A stretch of 64,000 nt of DNA from Kaistella carnis. GTDB taxonomy: Bacteria > Bacteroidota > Bacteroidia > Flavobacteriales > Weeksellaceae. The first letter of the stretch is position 1, and each line of letters begins with the position of its first letter. The position numbers and the translations under genes are program-made. The notes below the pieces were generated by a model. It had not been told where the DNA came from, did no database searches, and worked only from the letters and a program-made list of their open reading frames with translations. The DNA lies in the NCBI RefSeq assembly GCF_003860585.1, contig NZ_CP034159.1, positions 310,001 to 374,000 on the forward strand. Direction: 5' to 3'. Shown piece by piece: positions 34,305 through 42,413 of this stretch.

Positions 34305-34825
34305 ATGGCTAACTTTGCATTAGAAATATTTGACGACGAAAGTCCTAAATGTATGTTCTACACCGTAGTGGTGGAAGGTCAAGAGTTATCTGAAACAGAT
34401 CTATTTTTCAAAAGGTTTTTTGAGAATGAAGATTATAAAATGAAGCGTTGGAGTTGGCTACTTTTTTATCTGTAACTATTGGCACAAAAAGAGGCGCATT
34501 GAATGATTTTTTTAGAGAAGAACAACAGGCGCAGGCTTTGCCACCGCCATTGAGAATAGAAATTGAAGAAGTAGATTTTGGAAGAGACTTTCCGCTGCGG
34601 CTCTATTGTTTAAGATTGTCGCGCTCTTGTCTGGTTTTATTTAATGGCGGAGAAAAAACGAGCGATAGTGCACAAGATGGAGAAACAAGTATTCCATTTA
34701 GACAAGCAAACGAATTCGCAAAGAAGATTTTAGAAGCGCTTAATCAGAAGCAAATTAAACGCTGTTCAAAAGAACGCCAAATTTTAGATTATTACACGTC
34801 ACAACCTTATTTAGAATTATTTTAA
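34305..34825 (+). pseudogene. Toxin-like gene of a TAC-type module, frameshifted
   Basis: Two overlapping frames belong together. Frame 1 from the ATG at 34305 reads MANFALEIFDDESPKCMFYT ... FFKRFFENEDYK and then runs to a stop at 34475. The second frame continues from about 34441 with EALELATFLSVTIGTKRGAL ... LPLRLYCLRLSRSCLVLFNG-type strands to 34825. One extra A in the A4 run at 34437-34440 would join them into one protein of about 173 aa. The strand-rich C-terminal half (FPLRLYCLRLSRSCLVLF, then GGEKTS) resembles RelE/HigB-type ribosome-dependent mRNA toxins. The stop overlaps the next ATG by one base. Possible meanings: loss of the toxin, programmed or phase-variable frameshift, or a sequencing error. 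Confidence 0.6.
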
Positions 34826-35220
34826 TGAAAAGTAAATTATATAAACAAATATTAGAGGAAACTCCTTTGGAGACCAAAATTTTTGTAGATAAATATTCTG
34901 ACCTGATTCTAAGAATTAATCAAATTCTTAGAGATAAAGGTATTTCACAGAAAGAGTTGGCTGAAAACATGGATAAAAAACCATCAGAGATTAGCCGATG
35001 GTTGAGTGGAAATCAAAATATTACTTTAAGAAGTATCGCAAAACTGGAAGCGGAATTGGGAGAAACTTTAATTGAAATTCCTACTAAAATGTTGTCTTCT
35101 CAATTTAAAGAAGACTGGGAAATGACCTATCATACTTTTTGCGTAGAAAGAAAAGTTGAAAAGAAAAAGAATATTGATACAGCGAAAGTAAAATGGCAAC
35201 AGACGGAACTTGCAGTTTAA
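34825..35220 (+). CDS. XRE/HigA-like antitoxin with C-terminal extension
   Basis: 131 aa. A central XRE helix-turn-helix (about 28-85): ILRDKGISQKELAENMDKKP, SEISRWLSGNQNITLRSIAK. The roughly 45 residues after it (QFKEDWEMTYHTFCVERKVE, then KKNIDTAKVKWQQTELAV) are extra and end in hydrophobic/aromatic residues. In TAC systems such a tail is the chaperone-addiction segment that SecB-like proteins bind. It overlaps the toxin stop by 1 base; the SecB-like gene starts 10 bases after it. It probably binds the palindrome at 34266. Confidence 0.8.
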   Translation: MKSKLYKQILEETPLETKIFVDKYSDLILRINQILRDKGISQKELAENMDKKPSEISRWLSGNQNITLRSIAKLEAELGETLIEIPTKMLSSQFKEDWEMTYHTFCVERKVEKKKNIDTAKVKWQQTELAV

Positions 35221-35230
35221 ATTTTTCACC

Positions 35231-35674
35231 ATGAAAAAGATTGATGTAAATAAGTTCGATGCGGATAAACTCCATTTTCTTAGTTTTAAAACAATTGAAG
35301 AAAATGTTTCCGTTCCTGAATTTTTTAATGAAAATCTCATCAACGAGTTTGACACCACAAATAAAGTAGATATCGCATTTAATATTGAGCAGAAATTGAT
35401 TAGAGCTCAGTTTGATATTGAGGTTGCTACGATTTCGGCTAACGAAAAAGAAGCTAAGACTAATTTGAAATTTGTTTTTATATTTAAATGTGATAACATG
35501 GAAGAGTTAGCGAAGGCGCAGCAAAAAGATGCCGCAGAGATAGATGCGAATTTAGGTTTTGCAGTATCTGCAATCTCTCACTCAACTGCACGTGGAATAT
35601 TATTGGTCAAGTTAAGTGATAATGTTTTCTCAGATTTTATTTTACCCATTGTAAAACCAAAACTCCCGGAATAA
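35231..35674 (+). CDS. SecB-like chaperone of the TAC-type module
   Basis: 147 aa from the ATG at 35231. A SecB-like pattern is seen: four-strand region FNIEQKLIRAQFDIEVATIS, then LKFVFIFKCDNMEELAKAQQ, and a C-terminal helix/loop ISHSTARGILLVKL ... FILPIVKP that corresponds to the STxRGxL ... LP(I/V)xP end of SecB-like proteins of Bacteroidota. As the third gene of a toxin-antitoxin operon it matches the M. tuberculosis HigB-HigA-Rv1957 arrangement, in which the chaperone protects the antitoxin. The assignment rests on pattern and context, not on a search. Confidence 0.65.
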   Translation: MKKIDVNKFDADKLHFLSFKTIEENVSVPEFFNENLINEFDTTNKVDIAFNIEQKLIRAQFDIEVATISANEKEAKTNLKFVFIFKCDNMEELAKAQQKDAAEIDANLGFAVSAISHSTARGILLVKLSDNVFSDFILPIVKPKLPE

Positions 35675-35698
35675 AAGGAATTGTATAAAATATTATTT

Positions 35699-35720
35699 AA
35701 GGGGCTACATGCCTCTTTTT
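35699..35720 (+). terminator. Terminator of the TAC-like operon
   Basis: Stem AGGGGC/GCCTCT (one G-U) with a TACAT loop, then TTTTT, 24 bases after the SecB-like stop. Confidence 0.5.
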
Positions 35721-35781
35721 CCGTTTGTACTAGTTCCTCACTAAATATACGTTTAGTGCTTCTGGATTAAACTAAATCGTT

Positions 35782-36108
35782 ATGTCTCAAACAAATCCAC
35801 TTCTCAAATTTACACAGTACTACAAAGGAGAACCAGATTGTCCAAATTCATGTTTGCACCCTATCTTTTGTTACTACGAACAAATATGGGTCGAAAATGA
35901 AGAGGAAAGAGCAGAGGACCATCCACGAGTTCGTGAGTATAAAAGATATGTTTTGCCCTTTTATAATGAGGAAGATGGCATTCCGCTTTCGTTAAAAGCC
36001 TTGCTTTATAATAGGTACACGCACTGGTCGAGTGGTTCTTGTGCTATTGAAGATGAGGTGCGTGGCTTTAAGGAATTTCTGCGAGAGAATTATCTGAGGA
36101 AAATGTAA
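35782..36108 (+). CDS. Unknown small protein with Cys-rich N-terminus
   Basis: 108 aa. Residues 18-31 hold the cysteines of PDCPNSCLHPIFCYY, and a further Cys is in SSGSCAIEDE. The rest is charged and aromatic, without signal peptide or membrane helix. The family is not recognised; metal binding by the Cys/His cluster is possible. It has its own short leader (about 105 bases after the TAC operon). IS1182 copy 2 begins 35 bases after its stop. Confidence 0.6.
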   Translation: MSQTNPLLKFTQYYKGEPDCPNSCLHPIFCYYEQIWVENEEERAEDHPRVREYKRYVLPFYNEEDGIPLSLKALLYNRYTHWSSGSCAIEDEVRGFKEFLRENYLRKM

Positions 36109-36142
36109 GTGATGCATTTGATAATCTCAGCCACCATAAAAA

Positions 36143-37883
36143 GAAGCCGTCTCAATACTGAGGCGGTTTTTTCTGTGTTTAACATTTGTCAGTTTTAAAG
36201 GGTTTTACTATCTTTAAGTATTGATAATCAATTATATGAGTATTAAATTTAAAGATTATAACCAGCAACAAAATTGGTTATTCCCACCATCAATCGAGGA
36301 ATTGATTCCAGAAAATCATCCCGTTCGGGTCGTTAATGGAATTATTGAACAACTGGATTTACGATTGCTCATTGAAGAGTATAGTAAAGATGGCAAACCG
36401 AGCTTTCATCCCAAGATGATGCTTAAGGTGATGGTTTACGCTTATATGGATAATACGTATTCCAGCAGGAAGATTGAAAAAGCGATGCGTGAGAATATTA
36501 ATTTTATGTGGTTGTCCGCTCAACAGGTCGCAGACCATAACACCATCGCACGTTTTCGGAGCAAGAAACTCAAGACTATTTTCAAAGACATTTTCAAACA
36601 GGTCGTCCTGTTATTAGCAGAGGAAGGACTCGTTAGCTTGAAAGAAGTTTTTACCGATGGAACTAAGATAGAGTCTATTGCCGGGAGATATACCTTCGTT
36701 TGGGGCAATGCCATTAAAACCAGAAAAGAGAAGATGGCAGAACAACTTGAACAAATGTGGAACTATGCCCAAAGCATTGCTGAGGAAGAAGACAGCGATC
36801 CTACACCACCGGAGTTTAAAACCATCGATAGAGATAAAATAGAGAAGACCGCCAAGAAAATAGAAGAGATCATCAGCAAAAACCCGCAGGCATCCACCAA
36901 AGCAAAGGCAAAATTAAGATACATTCAAAAGAATTTTTCTCAGAACCTGGATAAGTACGAGGAGCAGGAAAAACTTTTGGACGGACGTGGCAGTTATAGT
37001 AAGACCGATCCCGATGCCACATTTATGCGCATGAAAGATGATCATATGCAGAATGGGCAACTTAAACCCGCCTACAACGTGCAGGTAAGTTCGCAGTCCC
37101 AGTTTGTTATTCATTATACTTTACACCAAACCACCAATGATTTAAATACGCTTCAACCACACCTCAATACTTTTGAAGAACTTTATCAGTTTTTGCCGGA
37201 AGAACTTACTGCTGATGCTGGTTACGGCAGTGAAGAAAATTATGATTTTCTGGAAGAGAAAAATATAGAAACCTTCGTAAAATACAACACCTTCGATAAG
37301 GAACAGGGTATTTTAAAATCGAAAAGAAAGAAAATCAACGAAGACTTTCACCGCGATAAACTTTATTATAACGAAGAGAAAGATCAGTATATCTGTCCGA
37401 TGGGGCAACCGATGAATAAAATCACCAACCGAAATCGAAAAACCAAAAGCGGTTATGCTCAGACAAGTTCACTGTACCAGGCTCAAAACTGCAACGGTTG
37501 TCCGCTGCGAGGGGCTTGCCATAAAGCCCAGGGAAACAGAATAATAGAACGCAACCAAAATTTAGAACGGCATAAGGAGAGAGTTCGGGAAAACCTCTTG
37601 AGTGAAATCGGTGAAATAAAACGCAAACAACGCACGGCGGATGTAGAACCCGTCTTTGCACATATCAAATCCAATCGGAACTTCAAGCGTTTTACACACA
37701 CTGGAATAGAAAAAGTGGAATTAGAGTTCGGATTACACGCTTTAGCACACAATCTAAGAAAAAAGAGTGCTTAAGTAAGAGCACCTTTTTATCCTAATGT
37801 GCAAAAATCACAAATAATCAAAATTTAACGCTTTACAAAAGAAAATAAAAAAACCGCCTCAAATTTTATTTTGAGACGGCTTC
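36143..37883 (+). mobile_element. IS1182-family insertion sequence, copy 2
   Basis: 1741 bp, same orientation and same hairpin-type ends as copy 1 (11209-12949). I found one base difference in the coding part (A to G, 12420 versus 37354) and none in the ends. The right end lies 4 bases past the stop of the truncated BCCT gene. No target duplication is visible. Confidence 0.92.
36236..37774 (+). CDS. IS1182-family transposase, copy 2
   Basis: 512 aa, intact. It is the same protein as at 11302 apart from Arg in EDFHRDKLY where copy 1 has His. DDE residues and Cys cluster are as described there. Two intact copies in direct orientation 24.9 kb apart could recombine; the DNA between them includes holA, trxB and tRNA-Ser. 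Confidence 0.95.
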   Translation: MSIKFKDYNQQQNWLFPPSIEELIPENHPVRVVNGIIEQLDLRLLIEEYSKDGKPSFHPKMMLKVMVYAYMDNTYSSRKIEKAMRENINFMWLSAQQVADHNTIARFRSKKLKTIFKDIFKQVVLLLAEEGLVSLKEVFTDGTKIESIAGRYTFVWGNAIKTRKEKMAEQLEQMWNYAQSIAEEEDSDPTPPEFKTIDRDKIEKTAKKIEEIISKNPQASTKAKAKLRYIQKNFSQNLDKYEEQEKLLDGRGSYSKTDPDATFMRMKDDHMQNGQLKPAYNVQVSSQSQFVIHYTLHQTTNDLNTLQPHLNTFEELYQFLPEELTADAGYGSEENYDFLEEKNIETFVKYNTFDKEQGILKSKRKKINEDFHRDKLYYNEEKDQYICPMGQPMNKITNRNRKTKSGYAQTSSLYQAQNCNGCPLRGACHKAQGNRIIERNQNLERHKERVRENLLSEIGEIKRKQRTADVEPVFAHIKSNRNFKRFTHTGIEKVELEFGLHALAHNLRKKSA

Positions 37884-37887
37884 CTCT

Positions 37888-38871
37888 TTAATTATTATCC
37901 GGTAAGAAACTGTACTCTTTGGCGTACTCCAGCATCTGTTCCGAAAAGGTTTTAGGATATTTTAAAATATAATCAGTCACCTGTCCACTCGTATCTTTTA
38001 CGGGCGTAATGTAAGGATTTGCAAAACCTCGGTAAGGTGCTAATACGGTCGGTCCTAATATCAGGACAAATAAAAGCAGGCACACGACTAAAGTAACATT
38101 AATATTGCTTAATATTTTTATTCCTTTATCTACTCCGGTCAGCGCAGAAATCACCGCCAAAGACACCAGGATTCCAACAATGAGAATTTGGTAAATAAAA
38201 CTGGTGTCTGGAACGATATTTAAAAACTGAAGACCGGAATTGATTTGAACCACCCCAAAACCTAAGGTAGTCGTAATTCCGAAAAAAGTACTGCAAAGCG
38301 CAAATACATCGATCACATTTCCCCACGTGCCGTTGGTTTTATCTTTTAAAAGAGGGTAGAAGCAACTTCTTAATGACAATGGTAGTTTGAGACGATAGGT
38401 AAAATAAGAAAGTGCCAAACCTACCAATCCATAAATGGCCCATGCATGAATCCCCCAGTGAAAAAAAGTATAGAGTTGAGCATTTTTTGCTTTATTTACA
38501 TAATGTTCCAGTCCAAAGACTTCAGAAGTATAATGCTGCATGGGCTCTGCCACTCCAAAATACATGAGTCCAATTCCCATTCCCGCTGAAAAGAGCATGG
38601 CGATCCAGGAAAAGAAAGAATGTTCCGGTCTGCTTTCATTATCACCGAGACGAATGTTCCCATATTTACTGAACAGCAAATACACCAGGAAAATAACAAA
38701 ACAAGTGACTGACCAAACATAGACCCAGTTCAGGTTTACAAAAATGAAGTTTTTCACAACGTTCAGTACTTTATCAGTGATGTCAGGATAAAGTACAGAT
38801 ACAATGGAAACAAGTAATATAAAAACCATACTTGGTATAAATATTCCCTTGTTCAAAGTAGATTTAAACAT
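37888..38871 (-). pseudogene. BCCT-family transporter, truncated at the IS1182 boundary
   Basis: 327 aa against about 500 or more for the family. The N-terminal part is good BCCT: SAGMGIGLMYFGVAEPMQHY (about 95-114), TFFHWGIHAWAIYGLVGLAL (about 135-154), LRSCFYPLLKDK, GFGVVQINSGLQFL, and SALTGVDKGIKILSNIN. The frame ends shortly after VLILGPTV. The conserved W(T/S)xFYWAWWxxWxPFVG helix and the RGRTI loop are absent, and the stop is 4 bases from the IS right end. The missing 3' part is not on the other side of the IS. It would have imported betaine, choline or carnitine; here it is probably non-functional. Its promoter and operator-like repeat are intact upstream. Confidence 0.7.
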
Positions 38872-38928
38872 AAAAATAGTTTTTGTGGATTACAGATCGA
38901 GTAGAGAACAAATGTTTCAGCTTGATCA

Positions 38929-38984
38929 AATTTATTTTTATCAAAAACAAAGATATAAATACCATTTTTGTTGATAAAAATTTA
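38929..38984 (-). promoter_or_regulatory. BCCT promoter with flanking inverted repeat
   Basis: On the minus strand TATCTTTG (38955-38948) is a -7 box. It is flanked by inverted arms TTTTTATCAAaAACAAA (left) and the complement of TTTTTATCAACAAAAA (right), as if a regulator binds across it. The leader to the ATG is about 70 nt. Confidence 0.4.
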
Positions 38985-39065
38985 TGTCTTATCCCAAAAG
39001 CAAAACAGATTACGTTAATTCGGGGAAGTCATCATCATTATTATAGAAAATGAAATAAACTTAAT

Positions 39066-39191
39066 ATGGAACTTCTTAAAGAAAAATCAGCAAAACTTAT
39101 GTTTTACTTTTTCAAAGGTCAAACCGCTAATGATCAATTTGACCTTGCTAGGAATCCAAAGAAAGAGCGTAATTCATTAAATAGGTTTTGA
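39066..39191 (+). CDS. Possible small protein (41 aa)
   Basis: An ATG frame MELLKEKSAKLMFYFFKGQT ... NSLNRF in the 500-base gap between the BCCT and cold-shock genes. It has no homology I recognise, no clear promoter and no partner. It is basic, with one hydrophobic patch. The rest of the gap (38985-39344) shows no other gene. Confidence 0.2.
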   Translation: MELLKEKSAKLMFYFFKGQTANDQFDLARNPKKERNSLNRF

Positions 39192-39344
39192 ATTATACGA
39201 TAAGCAAGTTATTAGTTGCCTTCATAAAAATTAGAAACAAACCTGCCTTATTTCATGGCGAAAACAGAATGGTATTTTTGAGTACCAACTTGAGGGCTTG
39301 TAATGCTGAATTTTAATTAAGGACGAACGAGATTTAAAACAAAA

Positions 39345-39368
39345 AAAAAGCTTCGAAAGAAGCTTTTT
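39345..39368 (-). terminator. Terminator of the cold-shock-domain gene
   Basis: Perfect stem AAAAAGCTTC/GAAGCTTTTT with a GAAA loop, ending 5 bases from the stop codon on the minus strand. Confidence 0.8.
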
Positions 39369-39373
39369 CTAAA

Positions 39374-39808
39374 CTATTTAACCAGTTTGATATTGATTGC
39401 AGATAATCCTTTCGGGGATTTTTCGACCTCAAACGAGACCTTATTTCCTTTTTTGATCATCTCTTCGCAGTTGTTGCTGTGAAAGAAAATGTTTTCTTTG
39501 CTTTTGTCTTCAGTAATAAAACCGTAACCTTTTTCACTGAAAAAAGTAACGATACCGGATTTAATAGGATCTTCAGCTTCAATTGGAGCTGCACCTAACT
39601 GAATATTATCCAGATCAAAATCCTCTTCATTCCTTTTGTCCGGAGGCGTGCTTGTAAATTGGCCATTGGCATCCACGTACATGATCATGTCGTCAAGGCC
39701 TTTTCCTTTATCATTACTTTCTTTGCGCTCTTCACGTCGCATCGCTTTTTCCTTTTGTTTCTGAAGTTTTTTCTTAAAGTTTTCTTTTTTGGAGAAAGAA
39801 TCCGCCAT
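39374..39808 (-). CDS. Cold-shock-domain protein with charged N-terminal extension
   Basis: 144 aa. The C-terminal 62 residues are a cold-shock domain (SGIVTFFSEKGYGFITEDKS, NIFFHSNNCEEMIKKGNKVS), with RNP1-like GYGFIT and RNP2-like IFFH. The N-terminal 80 residues are highly charged (KKENFKKKLQKQKEKAMRRE) and then acidic, as in the Bacteroidota CspA-like proteins with extra RNA-binding arms. It is an RNA chaperone in the cytosol. A TAACTTTG box (39906-39899) gives an approximately 80-nt leader, as expected for a cold-shock gene. Confidence 0.9.
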   Translation of the reverse strand: MADSFSKKENFKKKLQKQKEKAMRREERKESNDKGKGLDDMIMYVDANGQFTSTPPDKRNEEDFDLDNIQLGAAPIEAEDPIKSGIVTFFSEKGYGFITEDKSKENIFFHSNNCEEMIKKGNKVSFEVEKSPKGLSAINIKLVK

Positions 39809-39898
39809 AAATTTTTGTTGTTTTTAGATTATCTGATAAGGTACAAAATAAATTAATACAAAGCAATTAAAATTGATAATATTATTAATTTCGTGTGG

Positions 39899-39906
39899 CA
39901 AAGTTA
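39899..39906 (-). promoter_or_regulatory. -7 promoter box of the cold-shock-domain gene
   Basis: TAACTTTG on the minus strand matches TAnnTTTG, with an AT-rich leader of about 80 nt before the ATG at 39808. Confidence 0.4.
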
Positions 39907-40023
39907 CAAAATATAACTGCTGTTTTACTTTATATTAATATAAGATTATCATGAAATTACAATTATTTTTCAAGTAGAAATTTTCTAAGGTTCTCCAACA
40001 TAATATTGAAAAAGCAGAAGATT

Positions 40024-40575
40024 TTATTTCACTTTCTCGAACATATATAATTTTCCACCAGAAAATGCGTAGGTCTGCATCAAGTTACCTTCCAGAACCA
40101 TTGTCTTACTGGTCACATCAATAATAGAAATGTAGTTGGAGGAATTGTATTTTAAATAATTCTCTTTGTTCTTCGTTTGTGGATTTTTACCAAATTCAAA
40201 TTTATATTTTACCCAGTCTTCCTTTTCAGATTGACAGTGAACGGGCTGAAATTTTCCCTTTTTCGACTTGAATTCGATTACTTCAAATGTTTCACCACAT
40301 TCACTTTTAAAATTATTTGCCGGATCGCTGTCTTGCACAAACTGCTCGTAAGTTCCGTTGTACACGGCAATCACTTTCCATGTTCCGTTGAGTCGGTCTT
40401 CATCAATTTTACCTTCTGCTTTTTTTACGGCCCAACTTACGCCCTTTACGGTTCCTTTAACAGCAGAAATCCCAATTTTGGCCGTTGTTGTAACAACCTT
40501 CGCAGCCGTAGAAACAAGGCAGGAAGTCAGTACAGAACTTAAAAAGAGAAGAAGAATAATTTTATTAAATTTCAT
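40024..40575 (-). CDS. Lipoprotein of unknown function (lipocalin-like size)
   Basis: 183 aa from the ATG at 40575 (MKFNKIILLLFLSSVLTSC); eight further codons upstream are open but spoil the signal. Lipobox VLTSC, Cys19. A helical/Val-Lys-rich segment (about 25-60) precedes a beta-rich domain beginning LNGTWKVIAVYNGTYEQFVQ, which has the look of a lipocalin-like lipoprotein (NGTWKV start, Cys pair in KSECGETF and PVHCQSE). It is located in the envelope. It stands last in a run of reverse-strand envelope genes (43712 to 40024). Confidence 0.75.
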   Translation of the reverse strand: MKFNKIILLLFLSSVLTSCLVSTAAKVVTTTAKIGISAVKGTVKGVSWAVKKAEGKIDEDRLNGTWKVIAVYNGTYEQFVQDSDPANNFKSECGETFEVIEFKSKKGKFQPVHCQSEKEDWVKYKFEFGKNPQTKNKENYLKYNSSNYISIIDVTSKTMVLEGNLMQTYAFSGGKLYMFEKVK

Positions 40576-40657
40576 GATGAGGTTTTTATGTAGTTGCAAT
40601 TTACGGTAATTATGAATAATGCCATATTTTAAATTTTTGCTATAATGTTTAGATTAT

Positions 40658-41462
40658 TTATTCATAGCCTCCATGTAAAATAATATTAACAATAATACCG
40701 TCTTTATTTTTCCATTTTGCCCAGTATTTGCTATTTTTCTCGGAATCATCGTCTGGGAATTTTCTGTAAAATCTTGCCCAGTCTCCAGAGAGAGAATCTA
40801 TTCCAAATCCATAATCGTTCGTCGGCATGTACGTTTGTTCACCATTAGGTTCCTTGAAGAATAGGGTGTTCTTCGGAACTTCAATAGACCATGCTCCTTT
40901 GAGAGCCTGTTCCCAAGATTCATATAAATACCAATCAGCATCTGCTGTATCGACAAAGTTCGGATCAAAGAAAAAATCTTCCCTGTATTCTTGAGTAGTT
41001 CTGTAATCGTTCTTTTTATGGAGTTTTATCACGCTTGTATACCCACTTTTTTCATTGATAAGAACAGTAAATTCATCTCCTTTTTTTTCAAGTACGCGAA
41101 AGATGATTTCCGGCGAAAACCGTATAAGACCCACATTGATATTACTTTTCCCCTCCAGATCAGAATCTCCTTCCACTAAAACATAAGGTTGTAATTGATC
41201 CTAAAGATGAAGTTTTAAAATTGGCTTTTCCTTTATTTAAACCAAAACGAACTTTTTCTGTTTTCAACGAATCATAAGGTGATTTTGAATCATAATCTTG
41301 GTAGAATTTGATCACGCTTTCGGGGCTGCAGTGTAACAAACCAATTCCCACCTTATTTTCACTTCTTTTAAGTGGTTCGGTGGAAGTTGTTGTGCAGGCT
41401 TTAGTGCTCATCATATACAAAATGAGTAGCGCCAAGAATTGTAATGTACCTTTTATTTTCAA
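40658..41462 (-). pseudogene. Envelope lipoprotein gene broken by a frameshift
   Basis: Two overlapping frames. The upstream one (41462-41160) starts with a lipoprotein-like signal (LILYMMSTKAC, Cys23) and reads to KTSSLG. The downstream one (to 40658) continues in another phase as DQLQPYVLVEGDSDLEGKSN. Removing one G of the GG pair at 41200-41201 fuses them into one protein of about 265 aa. The two halves contain similar blocks (VGIGLLHCSPESVIKFYQ and NVGLIRFSPEIIFRVLEK), suggesting an internal duplication. No family is recognised. It starts 2 bases after the stop of the 311-aa gene, in the same operon. Confidence 0.55.
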
Positions 41463-41464
41463 TT

Positions 41465-42400
41465 TTATTCCTGATGATAAGTTTTGAATTTCTGTAGATC
41501 TTTATCGTAGATGAGGGCGATCTTTACATCTTCACCCTTCAAAATAACGCCGTCTAAAGGCGAGTTTGTAAACTCATCTGAATTCATAAATACCGATGCT
41601 CCTTTTGAGAAGCTGTTGATTTTCATCTTGTCAGAATAATTTTCTTCAAACGCAACGTAAGGCATTTTGGTGGCTTTGTTGGTACAGATGATGAGAAGAT
41701 GAGAAATCTGTTTTTCATTATTATCCTGAATTACCGCAACATCTCTTAATCCATCGCCATCATAATCGCCAAAGGCAACCGAAGATTTAGCACGATCTGC
41801 ATTCTGTGTAATTTCATAACGGTTCCCATCGCTGTAGTTCTTGTCTAGCAATATTTTTTTTACCGCCGGTGCAAGATCAGAAAAGGGTGGAAGGGAAAAA
41901 TTCTTTTTATATTCGTCAAAACGGTAATCGTTGATAAAATAAGCAGCACTTATGGTATAGGGCGTCGCATCTTTTATGATTTCTGGATTTTGTAGATAAA
42001 CTAATTTTGAATCTTCTGTTGATTTAACATCATCAATATAGACTTTGTCACCAAAATTTAATTTTTGGGAAGCGATTGGAAGACTCTGTGCAATCAACCG
42101 ATACTCGCTGTATGGAGATCCTTCTTCTCCATAATCTTCATCATTACCGTCTTTTACGATTTGTACAGAATCTTTCAGGATGTCGGCTGAATCTTTTTTA
42201 ATTTTATTTAAAGAATCGTTCGCTGAGGCAGAAACAGTAACTACTTCTTTCTGATCTTTTTTATTTTTGAAAAAAGCAAAATAAATTCCCGTGATCAGCA
42301 GTAGAGCACCAATAATACCACCTATTAGATATAAAGTTTTTTTTGAGATTTTCACCTCATCATTGTTGGGTTTATTCTGAAGATTGTTGTTGTTTTCCAT
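41465..42400 (-). CDS. Membrane-anchored protein with FG-GAP/VCBS-like repeat
   Basis: 311 aa. An N-terminal Asn-rich cytosolic segment (1-20), then one membrane helix (LYLIGGIIGALLLITGIYFA, about 23-42), a charged linker, and a periplasmic domain. About residues 205-225 read SVAFGDYDGDGLRDVAVIQD, a calcium-binding FG-GAP/VCBS-type loop. The C-terminal end is beta-rich. It lies 13 bases after the TPR gene and 2 bases before the frameshifted lipoprotein gene, so the three form one operon. Function unknown. Confidence 0.7.
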   Translation of the reverse strand: MENNNNLQNKPNNDEVKISKKTLYLIGGIIGALLLITGIYFAFFKNKKDQKEVVTVSASANDSLNKIKKDSADILKDSVQIVKDGNDEDYGEEGSPYSEYRLIAQSLPIASQKLNFGDKVYIDDVKSTEDSKLVYLQNPEIIKDATPYTISAAYFINDYRFDEYKKNFSLPPFSDLAPAVKKILLDKNYSDGNRYEITQNADRAKSSVAFGDYDGDGLRDVAVIQDNNEKQISHLLIICTNKATKMPYVAFEENYSDKMKINSFSKGASVFMNSDEFTNSPLDGVILKGEDVKIALIYDKDLQKFKTYHQE

Positions 42401-42413
42401 ATTATTTAAACAT

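Noticed and set aside
11209..37883. Composite transposon bounded by the two IS1182 copies
   Set aside because: The interior contains essential housekeeping genes and a core tRNA; nothing indicates that it moves as a unit.
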